NCBI RefSeq assembly: GCF_001747095.1
Contig: NZ_MDGP01000001.1
Coordinates: 3,951,001-4,015,000 of the forward strand
DNA from: Roseivirga sp. 4D4
GTDB lineage: Bacteria; Bacteroidota; Bacteroidia; Cytophagales; Cyclobacteriaceae
Length of the DNA: 64,000 nucleotides
Reading direction: 5' to 3'
Made by a program: the position numbers and the translations under genes. The number at the start of each line of letters is the position of its first letter. Position 1 is the stretch's first letter. Under the pieces are notes generated by a model that saw only the letters and a list, made by a program, of their open reading frames with translations, ran no database searches and was not told the origin of the DNA. This document shows positions 26,454 through 34,724 of this stretch, piece by piece.

Positions 26454-27770
26454 TTGATTGACAATTGCTTTGAAATCTAAGTTTTCCCAATTCTCCTCAA
26501 TGCCTGGTCTTGAGAGTACTTCATCCATAATGGCTTGTTGTTTATTGCCTCGGGCAATGGCTTCTGAATAGCGATAATCACTGAAAGTCACCATGGAATA
26601 TAGTGGTACCCATTGGTCGGGGTAGAGGGTGTTAAGCTTCTTCTCGATTTTTTTCTGCAGTACGAATTTGTCGTCCGCCACCTTATCCCGCATTTCGATA
26701 AAGTTGTAAAGCGCGAGGTCGGCAATGGCATTACCATCAGGGATTCTTAGGTCTTGGTATTCTTTAAGCAGGGCTTCGTTGATTTCTCCATGCTTCTCTA
26801 GAAGCTGATCGAAGACATAGCAATCCTCAAAACCTGAGTTCATACCCTGTCCGTAAAACGGCACTATCGCATGGGCCGCATCTCCAATCAAAGCCGTATT
26901 CCCTTTTACCCAAGGAGAGCACCTAACGGTAATTAGACTAGAGGTTGGGTTCTCAAAGAACTCCTGTTTTAGGTTTGGAAGCAGCGGAACAGCATCCTTG
27001 AATTTGTCATTGAAAAAGGCTTCAACATCTGCTTCAGTTTTGATAGAATCAAAGCTGATTTCACCCTCAAAAGGAAAGAAGAGCGTACAGGTGAAGCTCT
27101 TGTCCAGATTTGGTAAGGCAATTAGCATATACTCACCTCTTGGCCAAATGTGCAAGGCATCAGGGTCAATGGCAAAGTCGCCATCGGCTGTCGGAGGCAT
27201 AGTCAGCTCTTTGTATCCGGCTGAGATATATTCTTGAGAGAAGTTAAAGCGATCGGTTTTTTGCATCGCGCCTCGTAAGGCAGAAAAAGCACCATCTCCG
27301 CCAAAGAGAAAATCAGAGCTTACCGATTGTCCATTGTCAAAGGTTGCGGTGGCTGTATCAAAGTCAACATCCAGGCATCGATGATCAAAACGTATTTCCA
27401 CACTGTGCGCTTCAGCCTGATCCATCAAGAGCCAGTTAAGGCCGCCTCTGGAAACCGAATTGATGTATTCCCCTTCTTTGCCGTAAGGCTGAAAGTCCAG
27501 ATTACCTTCCAGGTCGTGAATCATTCGGCCAGGCATCGGAATGCAGCTTTCCTGGATTTTTTCTTTGAGCCCTACTCGATCGAGGGCTTTTAATCCCCTA
27601 TGACTTAGGGCAAGGTTGATTGATCTGCCACCAATGGCACCTGCTTTTCTCATGTCAGGTCTTCTTTCGAAAATCGTTACTTGATAACCTCTTTTGGCGA
27701 GAAATATAGAAAGTAGCGATCCGACTAAACCGGCACCGAGTATGCTGATATGTTGCTTTTTACTTGCCAT
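26442..27770 (-). CDS. kmo: Kynurenine 3-monooxygenase
   Basis: A 442-residue flavin hydroxylase: FAD Rossmann ILGAGLVGSLLSIFLAKRG (10-28), GGRSINLALSHRG near 47-59, and ALIGDAAHAIVPFYGQGMNSGFEDC, the family's DG/GD motif. It hydroxylates L-kynurenine to 3-hydroxykynurenine with NADPH and O2. It is the last gene of the minus-strand kynurenine arm and follows kynureninase by 2 bp. Mitochondrial homologues carry C-terminal membrane helices; this bacterial form does not show a clear one. Confidence 0.94.
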   Translation of the reverse strand: MASKKQHISILGAGLVGSLLSIFLAKRGYQVTIFERRPDMRKAGAIGGRSINLALSHRGLKALDRVGLKEKIQESCIPMPGRMIHDLEGNLDFQPYGKEGEYINSVSRGGLNWLLMDQAEAHSVEIRFDHRCLDVDFDTATATFDNGQSVSSDFLFGGDGAFSALRGAMQKTDRFNFSQEYISAGYKELTMPPTADGDFAIDPDALHIWPRGEYMLIALPNLDKSFTCTLFFPFEGEISFDSIKTEADVEAFFNDKFKDAVPLLPNLKQEFFENPTSSLITVRCSPWVKGNTALIGDAAHAIVPFYGQGMNSGFEDCYVFDQLLEKHGEINEALLKEYQDLRIPDGNAIADLALYNFIEMRDKVADDKFVLQKKIEKKLNTLYPDQWVPLYSMVTFSDYRYSEAIARGNKQQAIMDEVLSRPGIEENWENLDFKAIVNQLIA

Positions 27771-27772
27771 GC

Positions 27773-29053
27773 TTACATCTTTTCCAGACCCTCACCTAGT
27801 ATTCTGGTGAAGTGATAAACGTCTTCAAATGTGTTATATAATGGGACAGGCGCTACCCTTATTACATTCGGTTCGCGCCAATCTGCAATGACACCTTCCT
27901 TAGTGAGTGCGTCAAAAAGCTGTTTGCCATTCTTATGACAGAAAATGGAAAGCTGACAGCCACGTTCCTCCGCGTTTGAGGGAGTAATAATTTCAAAGAT
28001 TTGATCCTCTCCACTCAATTGATTGATCAGGAATTCCATATACCCCGTCAGCCTTAAACTCTTTTCCCGTAGTGCATCCATACCCACTTCATCAAAGATT
28101 TCTAACGAGGCGAGATGAGCTGCTGTACAGAGCACATTCACATTGCTCAATTGCCAGCCATCCGCACCAGACATGGGTTTGAATCCCTTCTTCATTAGAA
28201 AGCGCTCTGACTCATTGTGTCCCCACCAACCAGCAAAGCGGTTGAGTGAACTGTCTTCAGCAAAGCGCTCATGCACATAAATGCCAGAAACATTTCCTGG
28301 GCCTGAGTTCAAGTATTTGTAAGAACACCAGGTGGCAAAATCCACATCCCAGTCATGAAGAGATAGCGGCAGGTTACCAAAGGCATGGGCCAAGTCAAAA
28401 CCTACTAAGGCACCTACTTCATGTCCGGCTGAAGTGATCGTTTTTAAGTCAAAGAATTGACCTGTGTAGTATTGAACTCCACCTATGAGCACCAGTGCCA
28501 GTTCATCGCCAGTAGCTTTGATTTCAGCTAGTATATCTTCTGTCCTAAGTGTATGCTCGCCCGCTCGAGGAGTCAGTTCGATGAGGGCTTCATCAGGATT
28601 CAATCCATGAAACTTCAATTGTGTTTCAAACATGTATTGATCCGATGGAAATGCGCCTGCTTCACAAATGATCTTATATCGGGTGGGGGTAGGCCTAAAG
28701 AATGAAACCATTAATAGGTGAAGGTTCACCGTGAGGTTATTCATTGAAACTACTTCCAATGGCTTTGCACCAACTATTTTGGCCAGGGCTTCCTTACTAA
28801 ACTTATGATAGTGCGCCCAAGGCTTGCTATGCCCGTCAAAGTGACCTTCGACACCCAAGGTTTCCCAGCCTTTTAGTTCTTCTTCGATGAATCCACGAAC
28901 AGATTTGGGCTGCAAACCCAATGAGTTACCTGTAAAGTAGTAGCTGTCCTTTCCGTTGACTTGAGGAATATGAAAGCGATCCCTATAGGACTTTAGTGGG
29001 TCAGCAGCATCCTGTTCTTTTGCGAAGGAAAGGGTGTTTTCGAAATTCATCAA
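27773..29053 (-). CDS. kynU: Kynureninase
   Basis: A 426-residue PLP enzyme that splits 3-hydroxykynurenine or kynurenine into 3-hydroxyanthranilate or anthranilate plus alanine. Motifs: YFTGNSLGLQPKSV near 39-52, GFDLAHAFGNLPL around 217-229 with the PLP Asp, and the PLP lysine in WCSYKYLNSGPGNV just after. GWWGHNESERF is also typical. Its start overlaps the upstream Ogt gene (ATGA-type overlap), so all five minus-strand genes form one transcription unit starting at the HAO gene. Confidence 0.95.
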   Translation of the reverse strand: MMNFENTLSFAKEQDAADPLKSYRDRFHIPQVNGKDSYYFTGNSLGLQPKSVRGFIEEELKGWETLGVEGHFDGHSKPWAHYHKFSKEALAKIVGAKPLEVVSMNNLTVNLHLLMVSFFRPTPTRYKIICEAGAFPSDQYMFETQLKFHGLNPDEALIELTPRAGEHTLRTEDILAEIKATGDELALVLIGGVQYYTGQFFDLKTITSAGHEVGALVGFDLAHAFGNLPLSLHDWDVDFATWCSYKYLNSGPGNVSGIYVHERFAEDSSLNRFAGWWGHNESERFLMKKGFKPMSGADGWQLSNVNVLCTAAHLASLEIFDEVGMDALREKSLRLTGYMEFLINQLSGEDQIFEIITPSNAEERGCQLSIFCHKNGKQLFDALTKEGVIADWREPNVIRVAPVPLYNTFEDVYHFTRILGEGLEKM

Positions 29054-29544
29054 AACAAACTCGTTTGGTTTTGGCCAGGCATACTTTCTTCAAGCCTTAG
29101 TAGCCATTCTTTTTTATCTAATCCACCAGCATAACCCGTCAGGCTACCGTCAGTGCCAATTACACGATGACATGGAATAATGACCGCTATCGGATTTTTG
29201 CCATTGGCTGTTCCCACAGCTCGAATCTTTTTAATGTCTCCAAGGGTAATGGATTGCTTGGCGTAGGTCGAAGTTTTCCCAAAGGGTATGTCCAAGAGAG
29301 CTTTCCAAACTTCCTTTTGAAAGTCTGTGCCATCGGGATCGAGAGGTACATTAAACTCTTTGCGCTTTCCTGCAAAGTACTCCTTCAACTGCTTTTTGCA
29401 ATTTCTCACGACCAGGGGAACAGGGCCGTCAGTTGCCCTTTCTTCTCCATCCACAAAGCTCACTCGCTTGATGTGGTCGTTCTCTCCAACGATTTTGATT
29501 TTGCCCAAGGGGCTATCCATATATGATATGGCAGTGTCTCTCAT
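29050..29544 (-). CDS. ogt: Methylated-DNA-protein-cysteine S-methyltransferase
   Basis: A 164-residue DNA repair suicide enzyme that removes alkyl groups from O6-alkylguanine. The acceptor Cys125 lies in IIPCHRVIGTDGSLTGYAGG, and FQKEVWKALLDIPFGKTSTY precedes it. It has the short Ogt form without an AdaA domain. Unusually it sits inside the kynurenine operon, overlapping its neighbours by 4 nt and 1 nt on both sides (TAATG with the ACMSD stop). No repair genes are nearby. Confidence 0.95.
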   Translation of the reverse strand: MRDTAISYMDSPLGKIKIVGENDHIKRVSFVDGEERATDGPVPLVVRNCKKQLKEYFAGKRKEFNVPLDPDGTDFQKEVWKALLDIPFGKTSTYAKQSITLGDIKKIRAVGTANGKNPIAVIIPCHRVIGTDGSLTGYAGGLDKKEWLLRLEESMPGQNQTSLF

Positions 29545-30554
29545 TATTCAAACTGACTTTTTGGAAGGTCTAGCCATTCCAGTGTGGCATTGCAAAAAAT
29601 ATCTTCTACGATTTCATCAGATAGCCCCATCTCTTCGATGTAGGCCCCAATTTCAAGGTCGCCTAGCGGGAAAGGATAGTCTGAACCTAAAGTGATCCTT
29701 TTGGAGCCTTGTACTTCCAACACATACTTCAGCAACAATGGATCGTGTGTTATGCTATCGATCCAGAATTTACCCAGATACTCTCTCGGGTTGACTGGAT
29801 TGTCAATAGCCACCAAATCTGGTCGGCAGTTGAATCCATGTTCAACCCTACCCAAAGTAGGCAAAAACGATCCTCCTGCATGCGAGAAGTTCACTCTTAG
29901 CTCAGGTAATCTTTCCAGTACACCACCAAATATCAGGGAACAGGCAGCGCGAGATGTTTCGGCAGGCATACCTACCAACCAAGGTAGCCAGTAGCGCTCC
30001 ATACTATGGAAACCCATCATATTCCAAGGGTGAATCATGACAGCCATACCCAGTCGCTCGCAAGCCTCAAAAATTGGGAAGAACCGAGGACTACTTAAAT
30101 TCTTATCGTTGATGTTCGAACCGATCTGGATTCCAGGTAGGTTCAGCTCATTTTTGCAACGTTCTAATTCTTGTATGGCCAGCTCTTCGTCTTGCATGGG
30201 GACTGTGGCCAAGCCTATGTAATTCTTTGGATACTTGTTACAGAGCTCTGCGATGTCATCATTCAAAAAGCGCGATACTTCTAGCGCATCTTCTGGTTTG
30301 GCATCATAGGAAAACATTACCGGGATAGTGCTCACTACCTGAACTTGAGTGCCATGTGTCGCATACTCCTCAATTCTTTCGGCACCATCCCAACAATTGG
30401 ATTGGATTTCACGAAAGAACTTCGATCCCTTCATCATCATTGCAGCCCCTTCTTTATGGTGATGTAGATGTATAAAGTCACCATACCCAAACTTATCTGT
30501 CCATTTGGGCAGATGCTTTGGAATGATGTGGGTATGCATATCGATTTTTAGCAT
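29544..30554 (-). CDS. 2-amino-3-carboxymuconate-6-semialdehyde decarboxylase (ACMSD)
   Basis: A 336-residue amidohydrolase-fold decarboxylase. The zinc ligands are visible in MHTHIIP (His7, His9), in MIHPWNMMG near 175 and in the late Asp of LGSDYPFPLG. It decarboxylates aminocarboxymuconate semialdehyde to 2-aminomuconate semialdehyde, steering the pathway away from quinolinate and NAD toward full breakdown. It follows the HAO gene by 36 bp and is directly followed by ogt. Sequence and neighbours both support this member of the family. Confidence 0.92.
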   Translation of the reverse strand: MLKIDMHTHIIPKHLPKWTDKFGYGDFIHLHHHKEGAAMMMKGSKFFREIQSNCWDGAERIEEYATHGTQVQVVSTIPVMFSYDAKPEDALEVSRFLNDDIAELCNKYPKNYIGLATVPMQDEELAIQELERCKNELNLPGIQIGSNINDKNLSSPRFFPIFEACERLGMAVMIHPWNMMGFHSMERYWLPWLVGMPAETSRAACSLIFGGVLERLPELRVNFSHAGGSFLPTLGRVEHGFNCRPDLVAIDNPVNPREYLGKFWIDSITHDPLLLKYVLEVQGSKRITLGSDYPFPLGDLEIGAYIEEMGLSDEIVEDIFCNATLEWLDLPKSQFE

Positions 30555-30590
30555 TTGCTAGTATTAAGTATTGAGTACAAAGTATTGAGA

Positions 30591-31121
30591 CTATTCCACG
30601 AATCGTGAATCGGATTCCATGGTATGTCCGCAGTTCTTGCAGGTTCTTAGTTCTTCCGAGCCGTAGAATTCTTTGAATCTTGGCAGAAAGTCTTTTTCAA
30701 TATTGGTTAGAGGGAAGTAGGTGTCATGCAGTTTGTTGTTGCAGTTGTCACAAAACCACATGAGGCCATCGGTATGTTCTGGTTTTCTCACTCTTTCGAT
30801 GACTAAACCAAGCGATCCTTCGGCACGCATAGGTGAATGCGGAACTTTAGGTGGGTGAAGATACATATCGCCAGGGCCTAGCGGAATGTCTACTGCTTTT
30901 CCGTCTTCCTGAATTCTAACTGTGATGTTTCCTTCGAGTTGATAGAAAAGCTCTTCTGTTTCGTTGTAGTGGTAATCTTTTCTGGCATTTGGTCCAGCCA
31001 CAATCATCACGATGTAGTCTGTTCCTTCAGGATAAAGGTTTTTATTGCCCACGGGTGGCTTTAACAAATCACGATTATCTTCAATCCATTGGTTAAGATT
31101 GAAAGGTCTTTTAATGCCCAT
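30591..31121 (-). CDS. 3-hydroxyanthranilate 3,4-dioxygenase
   Basis: A 176-residue cupin dioxygenase that opens the ring of 3-hydroxyanthranilate. Iron ligands His51, Glu57 and His95 are in place (KDYHYNETEELFY and PPKVPHSP), matching the positions known from the Cupriavidus enzyme. A second, rubredoxin-like site is formed by the C-terminal CDNC and CKNC pairs. It is the first gene of the minus-strand kynurenine arm; a 90-bp divergent promoter region separates it from the SDR gene. Confidence 0.95.
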   Translation of the reverse strand: MGIKRPFNLNQWIEDNRDLLKPPVGNKNLYPEGTDYIVMIVAGPNARKDYHYNETEELFYQLEGNITVRIQEDGKAVDIPLGPGDMYLHPPKVPHSPMRAEGSLGLVIERVRKPEHTDGLMWFCDNCNNKLHDTYFPLTNIEKDFLPRFKEFYGSEELRTCKNCGHTMESDSRFVE

Positions 31122-31185
31122 TTCCTTTCTATTTAGCTTGCCTCTAAAATACGGAAAATCACCGTAGGACTAAACCCGATTTTCA

Positions 31186-31193
31186 TAACTTTG
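31186..31193 (+). promoter_or_regulatory. -7 promoter box (TAnnTTTG) of the plus-strand kynurenine arm
   Basis: TAACTTTG matches exactly, 18 nt before the SDR start codon. The opposite arm starts 65 bp away with only a one-mismatch box on its strand, so both arms share this short divergent region. Confidence 0.5.
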
Positions 31194-31211
31194 GTTGATA
31201 GCCCAAAACCT

Positions 31212-32000
31212 ATGGATCTTAATTTAAATGGAAAAAATGCCTTTGTCTGTGGTAGTACGCAGGGTATTGGCAAGGCAATAGCCGAAGAACTGGCAAACCT
31301 TGGTGCAAGTGTAACGCTTTGTGCCAGAAACGATGGAGCCCTCGATCAGGTAAAATCAGAATTGTTCCATACTTCGGGACAGAAGCATCAGACTTTAGTA
31401 GCTGACTTTTCGAAACCTGATTTACTAACGGCCGCTCTGGACGAGCATATTGGGCAAGGCAACCAGTATCATATTCTCATCAATAATACTGGAGGTCCTC
31501 CGGGTGGTCAAGCCATTGATGCCGGAATTGATGAGTTTAGAATAGCCTTCAACCAACATTTGATATGTAATCAAATATTGGCGCAAGCGCTGGTGCCAGG
31601 CATGAAGGAAGCGGCTTATGGCCGTATTATAAATATTATCAGCACCTCGGTGAAAGTGCCTTTGCAAGGACTGGGTGTTTCAAACACCATTAGAGGTGCT
31701 GTGGCCAACTGGTCTAAGACATTGGCCAATGAGCTTGGGCAGTTCGGGATAACGGTGAACAATGTATTACCGGGAGCTACCGCAACTCAACGCCTGAGTT
31801 CTATCATTGAAAACAAGGCTAAGAAAACAGGCAAAAGCATTGAGGAGGTTGATGCTGCTATGAAGGCAAGCGTACCTGCCAAGAGGTTCGCGGACGCAAA
31901 GGAAGTTGCCGCAGCAGCGGTGTTCTTGGCTACCCCTTCCGCAAGCTATATCAATGGTGTTAACCTTCCGGTTGACGGAGGTAGAACAGGGAGTCTTTAG
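31212..32000 (+). CDS. Short-chain dehydrogenase family protein with altered active site
   Basis: A 262-residue SDR: nucleotide motif VCGSTQGIGKA (12-22), NNTGGPPGG at 91-99 and the C-terminal INGVNLPVDGG. The catalytic YxxxK is replaced: counting 13 residues from Ser144 gives Ser157 and then Arg161 (VSNTIRGAVANWSK). The family pattern SN-x-x-R recurs in other SDRs that keep the fold without the classical tetrad, so this is a subfamily trait rather than a mutation. It is the first gene of the plus-strand kynurenine arm, where its step is unknown. ATG 31212 was chosen over an upstream in-frame TTG because it begins the SDR fold. Confidence 0.82.
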   Translation: MDLNLNGKNAFVCGSTQGIGKAIAEELANLGASVTLCARNDGALDQVKSELFHTSGQKHQTLVADFSKPDLLTAALDEHIGQGNQYHILINNTGGPPGGQAIDAGIDEFRIAFNQHLICNQILAQALVPGMKEAAYGRIINIISTSVKVPLQGLGVSNTIRGAVANWSKTLANELGQFGITVNNVLPGATATQRLSSIIENKAKKTGKSIEEVDAAMKASVPAKRFADAKEVAAAAVFLATPSASYINGVNLPVDGGRTGSL

Positions 32001-32001
32001 C

Positions 32002-32982
32002 ATGCAGAACTACCCAATAATCGATTTGCACTGTGACTTACTGGTCTATCTGCTGATGAACCGCGAGGCAACGGCTGATACTAAAGCTTTTGGTGCCGGT
32101 TTCCCTTTCCTTAAAAGCGGTAATGTGGCAATGCAAGTGATGGCCATTTACACGGCTGTTGAGGAGGAGAGCTCCAGGAATGGAGTTGCTCAGTCGGAGA
32201 TTTATAAGGGTTTGCTGGAAGACTATTCGGCAGATGTTTATCAAGCAGACCCCAGCTTTAATTCCTCAAACGAAGGTATTGGGATTGTAGCATCCCTCGA
32301 GAGCGCTTCGGGTATCTGCAATGAGGAAGAACCATTGGAGAATGCTTTCGAAAACCTTGAGACCATAATTTCCAATGTTGGAAGGCTTTTCTATATCAGC
32401 TTTACTCATCATGCGGAGAATAGGTTTGGAGGAGGAAATTATGCTAAAGCTGGATTGAAGCCTGATGGAGAGGCCTTATTGGATTATATGGATGGAAGAG
32501 AAATTGCTGTTGATTTGTCTCACACCTCTGACGCACTGGCACATGATATCCTAGATTATACCTACAAAAAAGGACTTAAGGTACCTGTAATTGCCAGTCA
32601 CTCCAATTTCCGACAAGTATGGGATCACCCAAGGAATTTGACCAAAGCAAACGCACAAGAAATTATCGATCGAGGAGGGCTTATTGGTATCAATTTCCTT
32701 CGTGCATTTTTGAATGATAACGATCCGAATGCACTGATCGAACATGTAAAATATGGTGTGGGATTGAAAGGCGGAGATAAGGCTATTGCTTTTGGCGCAG
32801 ATTTCTTTTACACGGGAGATCACCCGGATAAATCTCGAATTCCTTTTTACTTCCCTAAGCATGAGGACGCCACGAAATATCAGGGTATTCTTAAAGAATT
32901 GAGTTCAAGCGTTACTGACGAAGAGCTTGCAGGAATAGCACATGCAAACGTAGAACGATTTATAGCTTCTAACTGGAAATGA
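32002..32982 (+). CDS. M19-family (renal dipeptidase-like) metallohydrolase
   Basis: A 326-residue cytoplasmic member of the membrane dipeptidase family: first metal motif HCD (His10, Asp12 in IDLHCDLL), a central VDLSHTSDALAHDIL and VIASHSNFRQV with zinc histidines, then GGLIGINFLRAFL. The family cleaves dipeptides with a D- or dehydro residue, but related enzymes act on other amides. There is no signal peptide. It begins 1 bp after the SDR stop and ends 1 bp before the aldehyde dehydrogenase, so it belongs to the kynurenine unit. Its role there is unknown; an amide-hydrolysing step of the pathway is only a conjecture. ATG 32002 was chosen to avoid overlap with the SDR gene. Confidence 0.85.
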   Translation: MQNYPIIDLHCDLLVYLLMNREATADTKAFGAGFPFLKSGNVAMQVMAIYTAVEEESSRNGVAQSEIYKGLLEDYSADVYQADPSFNSSNEGIGIVASLESASGICNEEEPLENAFENLETIISNVGRLFYISFTHHAENRFGGGNYAKAGLKPDGEALLDYMDGREIAVDLSHTSDALAHDILDYTYKKGLKVPVIASHSNFRQVWDHPRNLTKANAQEIIDRGGLIGINFLRAFLNDNDPNALIEHVKYGVGLKGGDKAIAFGADFFYTGDHPDKSRIPFYFPKHEDATKYQGILKELSSSVTDEELAGIAHANVERFIASNWK

Positions 32983-32983
32983 T

Positions 32984-34426
32984 ATGGAGATCATTAAGAA
33001 CTACATCAACGGAGAATTAGTAGATGCTGAAAACGGTCAATCCTTTGACAACTATAATCCTGCCAATGGACAGGTTTACAGTCAAATACCCGATTCGACA
33101 AGTGATGACATTCAGAAGGCCACGGATGCTGCCAGTGCAGCTTTTCCAAACTGGTCTACCACAAGCCGTCAGGAGCGTTCTAATCTATTATTGAAGATTG
33201 CTGACCTAATAGATGCAAACCATGAAAGGTTAGCTGCTGCTGAATCCAAGGACAATGGAAAGCCGATTAAACTTGCCAGCCGAGTGGATATCCCCAGGGC
33301 TTCAGCCAATTTTCGGTTTTTTGCTTCGGCCATACTTCATGAATCTACTGAAGCGCATCAAACAGATCAGGATGCTATTAATATGACTTTAAGGTCTCCC
33401 ATTGGAGTAGTGGGCTGTATATCGCCTTGGAATTTGCCGCTCTATCTATTTACCTGGAAAATAGCGCCTGCTATAGCGGCAGGCAATACCGTTGTGGCCA
33501 AGCCTTCTGAAATCACACCTATGACGGCATTTCTATTGTCAGAGTTGTGTATAGAAGCAGGTTTGCCAGCGGGTGTTTTAAATATCGTGCATGGGACAGG
33601 CCCAAATGCGGGTCAGGCTATTTCGGAACATCCCGATATCAAGGCAATTTCGTTTACAGGAGGTACTGAGACAGGAAAAAGGATAGCTGCGACTGCCGCC
33701 CCTATGTTTAAGAAGTTATCGCTAGAACTGGGAGGAAAGAATCCAAATATCATTTTTGCGGATTGCGATTTCGAAGAGGCATTGAAGACTTCGGTGCATT
33801 CCAGTTTTGCGAATCAAGGCCAAATCTGTCTTTGTGGATCGCGAATCTTCGTGGAAAGAAGTATTTACGATCGTTTTAAGACCGCTTTTGTCGAAAAGGT
33901 GAATCGCTTGAAGGTTGGAGACCCATCAGATCAAAATTCGAATCTTGGAGCTGTGGTGTCTAAACCTCATATGGAGAAAGTACTGAGCTATGTAGAACTG
34001 GCTAAGCAAGAGGGAGGAACAGTCCTCACAGGTGGAAACCAAGTACACCTTGAAGGTGAGTTAGCGCAGGGCTACTACATAGCACCAACGGTAATTGAAG
34101 GCTTGACTTACGATTGTCAGACAAATCAGCAAGAAATCTTCGGCCCTGTCGTTACTATTACACCTTTTGATAGTGAAGAAGAGGTCTTGACAATGGCGAA
34201 TAGTACGGAATACGGACTTTCTGCTACCGTTTGGACAAGCAACTTGAACAAAGCCAATAGGGTAAGTTCGACACTTCAGGCAGGTATTGTTTGGGTGAAT
34301 TGTTGGTTGCTTAGAGACCTCAGAACTCCCTTTGGTGGAGTGAAGAAAAGTGGTGTTGGTAGAGAGGGCGGCTGGGACGTTCTGAACTTTTTTACAGAGA
34401 AAAAGAATGTGTGTATAAAACTATAG
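32984..34426 (+). CDS. 2-aminomuconic 6-semialdehyde dehydrogenase
   Basis: A 480-residue aldehyde dehydrogenase with Asn150 (SPWNLP), Glu248 (LELGGKNP) and Cys282 (GQICLCGSR). The C-terminal VNCWLLRDLRTPFGGVKKSG carries the RDLRTPFGG pattern seen in aminomuconate and hydroxymuconate semialdehyde dehydrogenases, where the Arg holds the substrate carboxylate. With ACMSD, HAO, KynU and KMO on the other arm, oxidation of 2-aminomuconate semialdehyde to 2-aminomuconate is the natural role. It closes the plus-strand arm; the next gene is 552 bp away. Confidence 0.9.
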   Translation: MEIIKNYINGELVDAENGQSFDNYNPANGQVYSQIPDSTSDDIQKATDAASAAFPNWSTTSRQERSNLLLKIADLIDANHERLAAAESKDNGKPIKLASRVDIPRASANFRFFASAILHESTEAHQTDQDAINMTLRSPIGVVGCISPWNLPLYLFTWKIAPAIAAGNTVVAKPSEITPMTAFLLSELCIEAGLPAGVLNIVHGTGPNAGQAISEHPDIKAISFTGGTETGKRIAATAAPMFKKLSLELGGKNPNIIFADCDFEEALKTSVHSSFANQGQICLCGSRIFVERSIYDRFKTAFVEKVNRLKVGDPSDQNSNLGAVVSKPHMEKVLSYVELAKQEGGTVLTGGNQVHLEGELAQGYYIAPTVIEGLTYDCQTNQQEIFGPVVTITPFDSEEEVLTMANSTEYGLSATVWTSNLNKANRVSSTLQAGIVWVNCWLLRDLRTPFGGVKKSGVGREGGWDVLNFFTEKKNVCIKL

Positions 34427-34542
34427 TGTTAGTACATACGACAAAAAAGTGTATTTAAACGACATGAACAGCTGTAGAGGGAAATTGTTCGATTTTTTCC
34501 GAATTATTGATTTGTTAAATTTTATTTAATAAAAAATCCTAC

Positions 34543-34550
34543 TAACTTTG
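34543..34550 (+). promoter_or_regulatory. -7 promoter box (TAnnTTTG) of the candidate small RNA
   Basis: TAACTTTG matches the consensus exactly and lies in an AT-rich stretch 6 nt before the presumed RNA start near 34556. A TTTG at 34511-34514 is too far away to be a standard -33 element. Confidence 0.45.
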
Positions 34551-34555
34551 ATTTT

Positions 34556-34724
34556 ACAATACAGGGGATAGTAGACCTGAATTGGAATTTGAAATAACAT
34601 TTACCGCCCGGTAAATTAAAGATAAGTCTGGGTGTAGGAATCGAAAGATTCACTATGAGTAGTTAGTTACCCAGGTGTTTAGGTGAAAGGGAGTCGCTCC
34701 AACGGGAGTGACTCTTTTATTTTG
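34556..34724 (+). ncRNA. Candidate structured small RNA (about 170 nt)
   Basis: No open reading frame, but dense pairing: ATTTACCG/CGGTAAAT (34599-34616, 2-nt loop), CTGGGT at 34628-34633 with ACCCAG at 34669-34674 enclosing GAATC-GAAA-GATTC (34638-34651, a GNRA tetraloop), and a terminator hairpin at 34691-34714. CAGG/CCTG at 34562-34579 may close a 5' hairpin. A promoter box precedes it and a T-rich tail ends it, 254 bp before the next gene, so it looks like a stand-alone transcript rather than a riboswitch. I do not match it to 6S, tmRNA, RNase P or SRP RNA. Confidence 0.5.
34690..34724 (+). terminator. Rho-independent terminator of the candidate small RNA
   Basis: Stem GAGTCGCTCC (34691-34700) with GGAGTGACTC (34705-34714), one G-T wobble, AACG loop, then TTTTATTTTG. 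Confidence 0.85.

Noticed and set aside
29167..29695. Overlapping plus-strand frames across ogt and ACMSD
   Set aside because: Antisense shadows; both underlying genes have strong motif support.
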